Positions 19,065-26,900 of a DNA stretch of 64,000 bases are shown one piece after another. Every line of letters starts with the position of its first letter. Positions within the stretch are counted from its first letter, which is position 1. This DNA comes from Ruminococcus sp. (GTDB taxonomy: Bacteria > Bacillota > Clostridia > Oscillospirales > Ruminococcaceae): assembly GCA_015066745.1 (NCBI GenBank), contig SVNW01000010.1:1-64000 (forward strand). The letters are read 5' to 3'. The notes beneath the pieces were generated by a model. The model had not been told where the DNA came from and searched no databases. It saw only the letters and a program-made list of their open reading frames with translations. Position numbers and translations under genes: made by a program.

Positions 19065-19110
19065 ACAATCAGAAATCCTGTCGGAATTTTTCGGCAGGAT
19101 TTTTGATTGT
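19065..19110 (+). terminator. Terminator after the GH16 gene
   Basis: AAATCCTGTCGG pairs with CGGCAGGATTTTT across a T-rich loop, inside a longer outer pairing of ACAATCA with TGATTGT. Confidence 0.85.
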
Positions 19111-19167
19111 ATTTTTGTGCTTTAAAAAAACTTGAAAAAATTGTGAGAAATGCATATAGAAAAAGTC

Positions 19168-19218
19168 TTGAAAACGATTAACAAAAGTGTTATAATAAGC
19201 ATGTAAACGATTAACTTG
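19168..19218 (+). promoter_or_regulatory. GH5 promoter with two copies of an AAACGATTAAC operator-like motif
   Basis: TTGAAA (19168) and TATAAT (19191) are 17 bp apart. The 11-mer AAACGATTAAC occurs at 19172-19182, overlapping the -35 box, and again at 19205-19215, just after the predicted start point. The 33-bp spacing is about three helical turns. The central CG within A/T-rich half-sites is typical of LacI-family operators. It resembles but does not match a catabolite-response element, because the spacing is one base longer. Confidence 0.6.
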
Positions 19219-19265
19219 TTAATATCCAAAATATTGTTTAAAAATTTGAAAGGATTGTGTATTAA

Positions 19266-21248
19266 ATGTTTAAGAAGAAAGGTTTGTCAATCGTTGCAGG
19301 AATGACCGCAGTTATCATGGGTGTTGGTTCGTTAGCATACTATCATGTTAATGAAAACATACCTGTTGTTGTAAATGCCGCAGCAGAAGAAATGAGAGAC
19401 ATCAGTTCGGCTGAACTCGTAAAGGATATGGGCCTAGGCTGGAATCTCGGAAATACATTTGACTGTATAGGTGACTGGATAACACCAGGAGCTACATCAA
19501 ATTATGAAACTGCATGGGGAAATCCTGTTACAGAGCAGGCTATGATAAAGCAGATCAAAAAACAAGGTTTCAAGACAGTAAGAATACCTGTTACCTGGAC
19601 ACATAATGTTGACTCTGATAATAAGATAAAAGCTGAATGGATCACAAGAGTAAAAGAAGTAGTTGACTGGTGCATCGAAGAAGATCTTTATGTAATAATA
19701 AATCTTCACCATGATGGTGGCGGAGATACTTCTGCATGGATAAGAAATGCACAGAAGGATTATGCGACTACCGAAAAGAAATTTGTTGATATATGGAAAC
19801 AGATTTGTGAGGAATTTAAAGATTATTCTGATTATCTTGTTTTTGAGTCAATGAACGAAGTTGAATTTACATCTGTTTCAAAGAGTGAAGCTTATGAACT
19901 CCTTAACAAACTCAATCAGTCATTTGTTGACACTGTACGTGCTTCAGGAGCAAACAATGCCAAGAGACATCTTCTTATTGCAGGATACAATACCGATATC
20001 GCACAGACAAGTGATTCAAGATATCAGATGCCAAGTGACCCTGAAAACAAGCTTATTTTATCACTTCACTACTATACTCCGTCTCCTTTCTGCGTAGCAG
20101 AAGCAAATGTATCATGGTGTACACCAAGAACCACATGGGGAACAGCGGATGATTATGCAGAACTTGAAGCTAATATGCAGAAGGTTTATCTTAACTTTAT
20201 AAACAAGGGTGTTCCTGTTATAATCGGTGAGTATGGTGTTCTTACAGAAGAAAAGAATCAGAAAGATCCCGAGTCTATAGAAAAGTTCCTCAGTGCAACT
20301 GCTTTGACAGCACTCGAATATGGCATATGCCCTGTTTTGTGGGATAGCGGAAACAGCGGAGATATGCAGTATTTTAACAGAAAAACTCTTGATTTCAATT
20401 CTCAGGACATAGAAGATGTATATTTCGGACTTTCAAAGAAAATTGAAAACAATGAAATAGACTACAGAGAAGTTGAAGTAACAACATATGATGAAAAAAC
20501 TGTTGATATTGCAGCAGATGGCTGGATAGATGTAAGTGGTTTTGAAAAGAAACCTATAGGTGTAAGATTCAATATCAGCTGTTCAACTGACTGGGACAGC
20601 CAGGGCGGTGGCGGAATAAATCTTACAGGCGACTGGGATAACTGCGCACAGTTCGGTTTTAACAGTGTATATGATACAGTTGAAGTAATGTTCAAGGAAG
20701 AAGAAATAGCTAATATGACAGACAGCATAGGTATGTGGTTCTGGTGGACATTGCTTGATGATCCGAATGATGAAAATTCCGGACATACTTCTGAACTTTC
20801 ATTTAAAAACAATAAAGTAACACTTCTTTTTGAAGGCACAAAGAAGCCGGCAGAAACAACAACTGTTACAACTACACAGAAACCCGAAGAAACAACAACT
20901 TCGGCTACAACAACACAGAAGCCTGAAGAAACAACGACTTCAGTTACAACAACACAGAAGCCTGAAGAAACAACAACTTCAGTTACAACAACACAGAAGT
21001 CTGAAGAAACAACAGTTACAACAAATAACGTTCCAGCACCACAGAATAAAGTAGGCGACTTTAATGCTGACGGTGAGACAGATCTTACAGACCTTACACT
21101 TTTATCATTATATCTTCTTGGAGATAATGATTTTAATGAAGTACAGCTTAGCTTAGCTGATGTAAATGCTGATGGCAGTATCGATGTTGCCGATCTTGCA
21201 CACTATAAACAGTTCGTTTCTAAGGATAATGTTGTTCTTGGTAAATAA
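19266..21248 (+). CDS. Secreted GH5 endoglucanase with accessory beta module and C-terminal dockerin
   Basis: This 660-residue extracellular cellulase probably belongs to a cellulosome. A signal peptide covers about 1-39. The GH5 catalytic domain (about 45-385) shows GWNLGNTFD, INLHHDGG, FESMNEVEF with E198 as acid/base, and VIIGEYGVL with E322 as nucleophile. Residues ~395-535 form an accessory beta-rich segment with exposed Trp (DGWIDVSGF, GMWFWWTLLDD) that could be a carbohydrate-binding module, though I cannot name the family. A Thr-rich linker of QKPEETTTSVTT repeats follows. A dockerin closes the protein (DFNADGETDLTDL, DVNADGSIDVADL). Expression probably responds to a repressor at the paired operators upstream. 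Confidence 0.94.
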   Translation: MFKKKGLSIVAGMTAVIMGVGSLAYYHVNENIPVVVNAAAEEMRDISSAELVKDMGLGWNLGNTFDCIGDWITPGATSNYETAWGNPVTEQAMIKQIKKQGFKTVRIPVTWTHNVDSDNKIKAEWITRVKEVVDWCIEEDLYVIINLHHDGGGDTSAWIRNAQKDYATTEKKFVDIWKQICEEFKDYSDYLVFESMNEVEFTSVSKSEAYELLNKLNQSFVDTVRASGANNAKRHLLIAGYNTDIAQTSDSRYQMPSDPENKLILSLHYYTPSPFCVAEANVSWCTPRTTWGTADDYAELEANMQKVYLNFINKGVPVIIGEYGVLTEEKNQKDPESIEKFLSATALTALEYGICPVLWDSGNSGDMQYFNRKTLDFNSQDIEDVYFGLSKKIENNEIDYREVEVTTYDEKTVDIAADGWIDVSGFEKKPIGVRFNISCSTDWDSQGGGGINLTGDWDNCAQFGFNSVYDTVEVMFKEEEIANMTDSIGMWFWWTLLDDPNDENSGHTSELSFKNNKVTLLFEGTKKPAETTTVTTTQKPEETTTSATTTQKPEETTTSVTTTQKPEETTTSVTTTQKSEETTVTTNNVPAPQNKVGDFNADGETDLTDLTLLSLYLLGDNDFNEVQLSLADVNADGSIDVADLAHYKQFVSKDNVVLGK

Positions 21249-21296
21249 AATTTTTGATAAATTTATAAACATTTTTCAATTTTAAAAAATATAGCT

Positions 21297-21333
21297 AAAA
21301 AATCCTCACCGTTAAAAAAGTGAGGATTTTTTG
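21297..21333 (+). terminator. Terminator after the GH5 gene
   Basis: AAAATCCTCAC pairs with GTGAGGATTTTTT across a 10-nt loop. The following 230 bases (to 21562) hold no gene that I can see. Confidence 0.88.
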
Positions 21334-21562
21334 TTTGCTAGATCTAAGATGAACATAAAAAGTAGAACTACAAAGATTATAAAAATATAAATGTCGAAAA
21401 TACGAGCTTTATTGAAAATGGTGTACAATAAATGTAGTTTTGCTTACTGCTTTAAAACTGAGATGTGTATACCATAGCATTTATAAAATGTCAACGATAA
21501 TGCGACCAACTCAAATGTGAACACAGTGTGTGCCGAATTGGATACGCCTGAGATACATATTT

Positions 21563-22657
21563 TTATACGTTAAATCTGAAAAGAACGATATCTCCGTCGT
21601 TCATTACATATTCTTTTCCTTCAAGTCTTACAAGACCCTTTTCCTTTGCAGCAGCCATAGTACCGCTTGCCATGAGATCGTCAAATGAGATAACTTCTGC
21701 TCTGATAAAGCCTTTTTCGAAGTCAGTATGTATTTTTCCGGCAGCCTGCGGAGCTTTTGTGCCTTTTGTGATAGTCCATGCACGTACTTCGGGAGTTCCT
21801 GCTGTAAGATATGAAATAAGACCGAGAAGTGAATAACCTTCCTTGATGATTCTGTTAAGACCTGATTCTTTAAGACCGAGATCGCTTAAAAACATTGCCT
21901 TGTCTTCAGCGTCCATGTCTGATATTTCGGCTTCTATCTGCGCGCAGATAGGGAATATAGCAGAGTTTTCGTCAGCAGCTATCTTGCATACTGTCTTATA
22001 GTGCTCGTTTGTTTCTATATTGTTTACAAAATCGTCTTCACTGAGATTTGCAGCATAGATTACAGGCTTTGCAGAGAGGAGCGGAGAAGTTTTGAGCATT
22101 TCGAGTTCATCATCTGTTGCAGGGTAGGAACGTGCCGGCTTTCCTGCTTCAAGGTGTTCTTTAAGAGCAGAGAAAAAGTCGATTTCAGCCTGATACTTTT
22201 TATCGCCTTTTACCATTTTCTTTGCTTTGTCTATTCTTCTGTCAACCATTTCGATATCGGAGAAGATAAGTTCAAGGCTTATTGTTTCTATATCACGTGC
22301 AGGATTTATTTCACCGTCAACATGAATAATATCCATGCTTTCAAAACATCTTACAACATGTACTATTGCGTCAACTTCACGTATATCTGCAAGGAATTTG
22401 TTTCCGAGACCTTCACCTTTTGAAGCACCTTTTACAAGACCTGCGATATCGACAAATTCAAGAGTAGCAGGTGTAAATTTTTCCGGATTGTACATCTTAG
22501 CAAGAGCGTCAAGACGTTCGTCCGGAACGGAAACGATGCCTATGTTTTTATCTATAGTGCAGAACGGATAGTTTGCAGATTCTGCACCTGCGTTTGTAAG
22601 GGCGTTGAATAATGTACTCTTTCCTACGTTAGGAAGTCCGACCATACCAAGTTTCAT
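21563..22657 (-). CDS. ychF: Obg-like ATPase YchF
   Basis: This conserved cytoplasmic P-loop NTPase binds ribosomes and prefers ATP. The ORF track extends to 22753, but the true start is the ATG at 22657 (MKLGMVGLPNVGKST), which gives 364 residues, the normal family length. Visible motifs are the Walker A GLPNVGKST, DIAGLVKGASKGEGLGNKFL, and YAANLSEDD in place of a Ras-type NKxD, as expected for YchF. A C-terminal TGS domain ends VRLEGKEYVMNDGDIVLFRFNV. The gene stands alone between an unrelated GH5 gene and a divergent gene. Confidence 0.97.
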   Translation of the reverse strand: MKLGMVGLPNVGKSTLFNALTNAGAESANYPFCTIDKNIGIVSVPDERLDALAKMYNPEKFTPATLEFVDIAGLVKGASKGEGLGNKFLADIREVDAIVHVVRCFESMDIIHVDGEINPARDIETISLELIFSDIEMVDRRIDKAKKMVKGDKKYQAEIDFFSALKEHLEAGKPARSYPATDDELEMLKTSPLLSAKPVIYAANLSEDDFVNNIETNEHYKTVCKIAADENSAIFPICAQIEAEISDMDAEDKAMFLSDLGLKESGLNRIIKEGYSLLGLISYLTAGTPEVRAWTITKGTKAPQAAGKIHTDFEKGFIRAEVISFDDLMASGTMAAAKEKGLVRLEGKEYVMNDGDIVLFRFNV

Positions 22658-22833
22658 ATTATTAAAGATCCTTTCAGTTGATAGATTTTGTCTGCATTCG
22701 AATATTTCGGGCAGTATTAATATAATCATATCATAATTTAATGAAAATAACAAGTGGTTTTTGAGTATTGGCAGATAAAATAAAATTTAGAAATTATAGT
22801 GAAATATATATGTAAAAAATATTTGTTATATAG

Positions 22834-22862
22834 TTGACATTTCGATTGTATAGTGCTAAAAT
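22834..22862 (+). promoter_or_regulatory. Strong sigma-A-type promoter
   Basis: TTGACA (22834) and TAAAAT (22857) have 17-bp spacing. The predicted start is near 22869, so the ATG at 22869 would be leaderless and the ATG at 22944 is preferred. The leader contains two similar G-run/CCC segments (AGGGGGAGATACCCAT and AGGGGGAAGAAACCCAT). The second spans the ribosome-binding site and start codon. Confidence 0.7.
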
Positions 22863-22943
22863 AAAAGTATGTATCAGGGGGAGATACCCATAATAAAAAA
22901 CGAAGGTACAAATATATATAAAGTTGCAAGGGGGAAGAAACCC

Positions 22944-24005
22944 ATGGAAAAAAACATTATTGTGACAGACAGAACAGGCGAAAGATTAGGTTTTACCTAT
23001 CTTAAAAGAGCAAAAGGATTAGTTAAGAACGGCAGGGCGGAGTTTATAAGTGACAGAGAAATAAAGCTTCTTAGTGATGATTTTTCTCTTACAAGTGAAG
23101 ACTCTCAGCCGGATTCAACGGAGGTAAATAAAATGAGCGATATTAACTTAAATAAAGACGACAGCGTTTCTGTTTTGAATGAGGAAAACAACATTTACTT
23201 TAATGCAAGAGAGTGGTCGATTTGTTCAGATCCGGCTACTTCAAAGGGAGAACGTACATTTGTTACGGATTTTGAAAACAATCTTTCAGAATCATACTGT
23301 ATAGGAGATAAAACGCAGTCGGTTACCGAAATAGGTACAAAACAGCTTATATTAAACAAAAACACACAGTATATGTTTTACTTCTGGCTTAAACTGGATA
23401 AAAACATAAAATATGATGCAGTGTGTCAGTTACAGATAATATATAACAGTGACTTTGAAAACAAGCGAGTATATATGCTCAGTAACAACAACATCAGACC
23501 AATAAAAGCAACCGATGGTTGGCGACTTTACAAGATTCCTTTTACAACTGAGGAAAATGAATATACACAGCTTAGATTTTCAGTCAAGTCGGCCATATGT
23601 ACTATAATTCCGGGTAAGGAACTCAAGTATTATTCTGAGCTTCCTGATGATTACAGTTTTGAGACTGTTCGTGAAGAGAGTGAACCGGAAGAAGAGGCTG
23701 ATAACAATGATGTAAAGAATGCTTTTGAAAATATTTCAAATTCATTCAGGGACTTTTTTGGAAAGTTTGATACTTCAAATAAAAATCAGTCCGGCAGTAG
23801 TACTACAGATCAGGGCAGTGATGGAAACAGAACTGTAAAAGATCCGTTTACTGCGTTTAATGATTTTGCAAAACAATTAAAAAGAGATGTTCAGAGAGAA
23901 GTAAACAAAAATATACGTAATGACATTTACACTGACATCAAAGCAATGAAAGACGATATAGTAAACGAGATAAAAAATACTTTTAACAATAATAAAAATC
24001 AATAA
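22944..24005 (+). CDS. Unrecognised protein with short KRAKGLVKNGRA motif and helical tail
   Basis: I do not recognise a named family. The ATG at 22944 follows GGGGGAAG at 8 nt; the ORF track start at 22869 lies on the predicted transcription start. The first ~45 residues (KNIIVTDRTGERLGFTYLKRAKGLVKNGRAEFI) resemble, loosely, the RRXRR-type nucleic-acid-associated motif. Residues ~60-245 are beta-rich with several aromatic residues (YMFYFWLKLDKN, LRFSVKSAICTIIPG). A low-complexity Ser/Thr/Asn linker leads to a C-terminal charged helix (FAKQLKRDVQREVNKNIRNDI) likely to form a coiled coil. There is no signal peptide. It has its own strong promoter and terminator, so it is a single-gene unit of unknown function. 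Confidence 0.6.
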   Translation: MEKNIIVTDRTGERLGFTYLKRAKGLVKNGRAEFISDREIKLLSDDFSLTSEDSQPDSTEVNKMSDINLNKDDSVSVLNEENNIYFNAREWSICSDPATSKGERTFVTDFENNLSESYCIGDKTQSVTEIGTKQLILNKNTQYMFYFWLKLDKNIKYDAVCQLQIIYNSDFENKRVYMLSNNNIRPIKATDGWRLYKIPFTTEENEYTQLRFSVKSAICTIIPGKELKYYSELPDDYSFETVREESEPEEEADNNDVKNAFENISNSFRDFFGKFDTSNKNQSGSSTTDQGSDGNRTVKDPFTAFNDFAKQLKRDVQREVNKNIRNDIYTDIKAMKDDIVNEIKNTFNNNKNQ

Positions 24006-24050
24006 AAATAAAGCCGTTATTATTAAGAATGGCGGTTTAAAGCGATGTAT

Positions 24051-24089
24051 AAAGGTTACACAGAGATATTCTGTGTAACCTTTTATTTT
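24051..24089 (+). terminator. Terminator between the unknown gene and convergent GH13
   Basis: AAAGGTTACACAGA pairs perfectly with TCTGTGTAACCTTTT across GATAT. A weaker hairpin lies at 24009-24038 (AAAGCCGTTAT...GGCGGTTT). Confidence 0.9.
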
Positions 24090-24137
24090 CAAATTGGGTC
24101 TTTGTGCTTAAAACAGTGACTGATATAGTTATGTAAA

Positions 24138-25697
24138 TCATGTTATATAAAATCCTGCGGAACAAGGTGAAACTATAATTTTTCCATCGGCATATTTTAA
24201 ATCACTGCCAAAAGAATAAACTTTTTCTTTTGGTGTGTATTTGCAGGAAAACGAAACTTCTTTCTTTGCAGGATTGATGATAATGAGTATTTTTTCATTT
24301 GATGAATTTCTTATATAAGCAAGAGGATAGGCATTCTTCTTAGCATATACAAATTCAATTTCTGAATAATTATGTAAGGCAGGGTGTGAACGGCGGATGG
24401 AAATAAGTTTTCTGACTTCGTTGTAGAGTGAATTTTTATCAGCAATTTGTGATTGAACATCAGGTCTGTCTTCACTTTCGTCTTGTTTTATATATAATTT
24501 TTCGGGAGATGCCAAACTGAATCCTGCATTGAGTGATTTGTCCCACTGCATAGGTGAACGAGAACCGGTTCTGTTATATCCGCCTTCGACAGATTGCAGG
24601 TTTTCTATATATCTCATACCGATTTCATCGCCATAGTATATAAACGGTGCACCGGGAACAGATAAAAGAAAAGCAAATGCAATTTTTAGATTATCTCCAT
24701 GTATACTTCTTGCAAGTCTGTCCATATCATGATTTCCTGATGGAATACATATAAGTCCGTTATGTTTTGATTTTTCATAGTTTATCATATACTTTTTTAC
24801 AAATTCACTTATGTCGCCTTTTCCTTCAGGGGAAAAGAAAGGTTCTTCGCATCTGAAAAGATCGTTGTAATGAGAAGAACCAAAATGCAGAAGAAAATCC
24901 ATATGAAAACCACTTTGTAATGATTTATCAGGTTCTCCCCATTCGGAAATTATTGCAGAATCAGGAAATTCTTCATCAAGAAATTTGCGGATTTTTTGCC
25001 ATAGAGCGATAGTTCCTTTTTTATCCTTGTCGTTTTTTACAAGAACTCCTGCCATATCGACACGAAAACCGTCACAACCCATTCGGAGCCAGAAACGCAT
25101 AATATTTTTTATTTCTTCAAGTGTAGACAAGGCTGCTTCGCTTTCAGTTGACATCTGCCACTTCTTTTTCGGATCGGGGTCATAAAAGCCGTAGTTTAAT
25201 GCGGGCTGATGTGAGAAAAAGTTTACTACGCAAGAACCGTCTCTGTCTGAGATTCCCCTTATAGTTCCCATGTTATCCGGTTCTTCCCAGATGCTGTCTG
25301 TCCATATATAACGGTCACTGAATTTATTTCTTTCTGCTTTAAGAGATTCTTTGAACCATGGGTGTTCAACCGACGTGTGTCCGGGAACTAAATCTAAAAG
25401 AATATGCATTTCTCTTTTGTGTACTTCTGAAAAAAGTTGTTTAATATCTTCATTTGAACCATATCTCGGAGCAACTGTATAATAATCTGAAATATCATAA
25501 CCTGCATCGCCGAAAGGTGATACATAGCAAGGGTTCAGCCATATTGCATTGCAACCAAGTTCTTTGATATAATCAAGTTTAGTTATAATTCCGTTTATAT
25601 CACCGATACCATCACTGTTGCTGTCACAGAATGACTGGGGATAAATTTCATAGAAAATTGCATCTGAAAGCCATGTTGGTCGATTGTTATTTTTCAT
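24138..25697 (-). CDS. Cytoplasmic GH13 alpha-glucosidase/amylase-family glycosidase
   Basis: This 519-residue protein has no signal peptide, so it probably hydrolyses imported alpha-glucosides. The GH13 (beta/alpha)8 barrel is clear: DAIFYEIYPQSF, the DSNSDGIGDINGI calcium-type loop, LLDLVPGHTS (region I), GFRVDMA with D214 as nucleophile, ISEWGEP with E252 as acid/base, and SGNHDMDR with D324 as transition-state stabiliser. The C-terminal beta domain ends YADGKIIVSPCSAGFYI. Exact specificity (alpha-1,4, alpha-1,6 or trehalose type) cannot be read safely. The divergent AraC gene at 25824 is a likely regulator. Confidence 0.93.
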   Translation of the reverse strand: MKNNNRPTWLSDAIFYEIYPQSFCDSNSDGIGDINGIITKLDYIKELGCNAIWLNPCYVSPFGDAGYDISDYYTVAPRYGSNEDIKQLFSEVHKREMHILLDLVPGHTSVEHPWFKESLKAERNKFSDRYIWTDSIWEEPDNMGTIRGISDRDGSCVVNFFSHQPALNYGFYDPDPKKKWQMSTESEAALSTLEEIKNIMRFWLRMGCDGFRVDMAGVLVKNDKDKKGTIALWQKIRKFLDEEFPDSAIISEWGEPDKSLQSGFHMDFLLHFGSSHYNDLFRCEEPFFSPEGKGDISEFVKKYMINYEKSKHNGLICIPSGNHDMDRLARSIHGDNLKIAFAFLLSVPGAPFIYYGDEIGMRYIENLQSVEGGYNRTGSRSPMQWDKSLNAGFSLASPEKLYIKQDESEDRPDVQSQIADKNSLYNEVRKLISIRRSHPALHNYSEIEFVYAKKNAYPLAYIRNSSNEKILIIINPAKKEVSFSCKYTPKEKVYSFGSDLKYADGKIIVSPCSAGFYIT

Positions 25698-25823
25698 AGT
25701 ATATCCTCTCTTTCTTAAGATTATTGAAATATTGGTTTCTATATGATATAATACTACATAAAAGTCAGCATTTCAAATGAAATAATATGATTTTATGATA
25801 CTATAATATTTTTAGGAGGAATT

Positions 25824-26717
25824 ATGGAAAAATTAAGTCTACAGGAGAAAATACAGCACAGTTCCGGAAAAAAGCCTTTTAGTTATTATAAATGCAGGAT
25901 ACCTGATTATTTTCCGAACGTTCCTTTACACTGGCATAAAGAGATAGAAATAAATTATGTGATTTCCGGTACGGCAGAGTTTGTGTGTGGTGATGATAAG
26001 TTTATAACATCAGAGGGTGATATTGTTCTTGTTATGTCGGATATGGTTCATTCGGTTTATCCTCATAATAATTCTGAACAGTTTTATGATACAATAGTTT
26101 TTAGTCCTGATATGATAGGAGCATCCGTAAACGACCGTAGTTCAAATGAATATGTAAAGCCGTTTTCTGAAGGAATGGCTTATGTAAAACCGCTTATAAC
26201 GAGAAAACATGTATACTATGAAGAATTGAAATCTACTGTTGAAAATATATTTTCATGCGCAAAAGGTAATACTTCATCTCTTGATATTCTTTTGAAAAGC
26301 GAACTTATGAAGTTTTTCTGGATTTTGCTTGAAAATCATGATATAGATAAAAAAGAGTGTGCAGAAGGAAAAAATGAATTTTTAAAAACAATAATAGAAT
26401 ATATGAATAAAAATTATGATGAAAATATTACTATTTCAGACCTTGCTTGTGAAGTGTGTATGAGTAAGAGTTATTTTATGCAAAAATTCAGAGATTCTGC
26501 TGGAATGGGAGCTATTGAATATCTTTCACAGCTCAGGGTAAGAAAAGCATGTGAAATTCTAAGAGACAGTGATATATCATCTGGTGATACAGCATTTATG
26601 TGCGGATTTCGTAATATTTCAAATTTTAACAGACAGTTTAGAAAAATTGTTGGAATGACTCCGAGAGAATATAGACGAAAAAATAACATCAAATTTAGCT
26701 CAGATTATCGGCTTTAA
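25824..26717 (+). CDS. AraC-family regulator with N-terminal cupin sensor
   Basis: This 297-residue protein has an ATG at 25824 after AGGAGG. The N-terminal cupin has VPLHWHKEIEINYVISGTAEF and GDIVLVMSDMVHSVYP, as in sugar-sensing AraC proteins. The C-terminal double helix-turn-helix has TISDLACEVCMSKSYFMQKF and GDTAFMCGFRNISNFNRQF ending GMTPREYRRK. It is divergent from the GH13 gene with 126 bp between them. In that gap ATTTCA and TGAAAT form a small inverted repeat (25770-25783) that could be an operator. Regulation of the GH13 glycosidase in response to an alpha-glucoside is the simplest reading. Confidence 0.9.
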   Translation: MEKLSLQEKIQHSSGKKPFSYYKCRIPDYFPNVPLHWHKEIEINYVISGTAEFVCGDDKFITSEGDIVLVMSDMVHSVYPHNNSEQFYDTIVFSPDMIGASVNDRSSNEYVKPFSEGMAYVKPLITRKHVYYEELKSTVENIFSCAKGNTSSLDILLKSELMKFFWILLENHDIDKKECAEGKNEFLKTIIEYMNKNYDENITISDLACEVCMSKSYFMQKFRDSAGMGAIEYLSQLRVRKACEILRDSDISSGDTAFMCGFRNISNFNRQFRKIVGMTPREYRRKNNIKFSSDYRL

Positions 26718-26775
26718 TTTTCTACATATCAGATAATTAAGTTTTATATTTTTGTGCATAATTAATCAAAATTAC

Positions 26776-26838
26776 GTAAGAAATTCTTACATATTTTTTG
26801 GGCGAACCGTTGAAAAAAAGCAAAAAATATGCTAAAAT
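26776..26838 (+). promoter_or_regulatory. Promoter of the giant surface-protein gene with upstream palindrome
   Basis: TTGAAA (26810) and TAAAAT (26833) are 17 bp apart. A palindrome, GTAAGAAATTCTTAC (26776-26790), lies 20 bp upstream of the -35 box and could bind an activator. Confidence 0.6.
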
Positions 26839-26900
26839 ATATGTATGATATTATGATGTTGCCTAATAATATTAAAAAATTATAGGATGGAGGGAATTAT

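Noticed and set aside
19168-19218. Catabolite-response (cre) elements at the GH5 promoter
   Set aside because: The terminal C is one base too far for the cre consensus in both copies, so I describe them only as LacI-type operator-like repeats.
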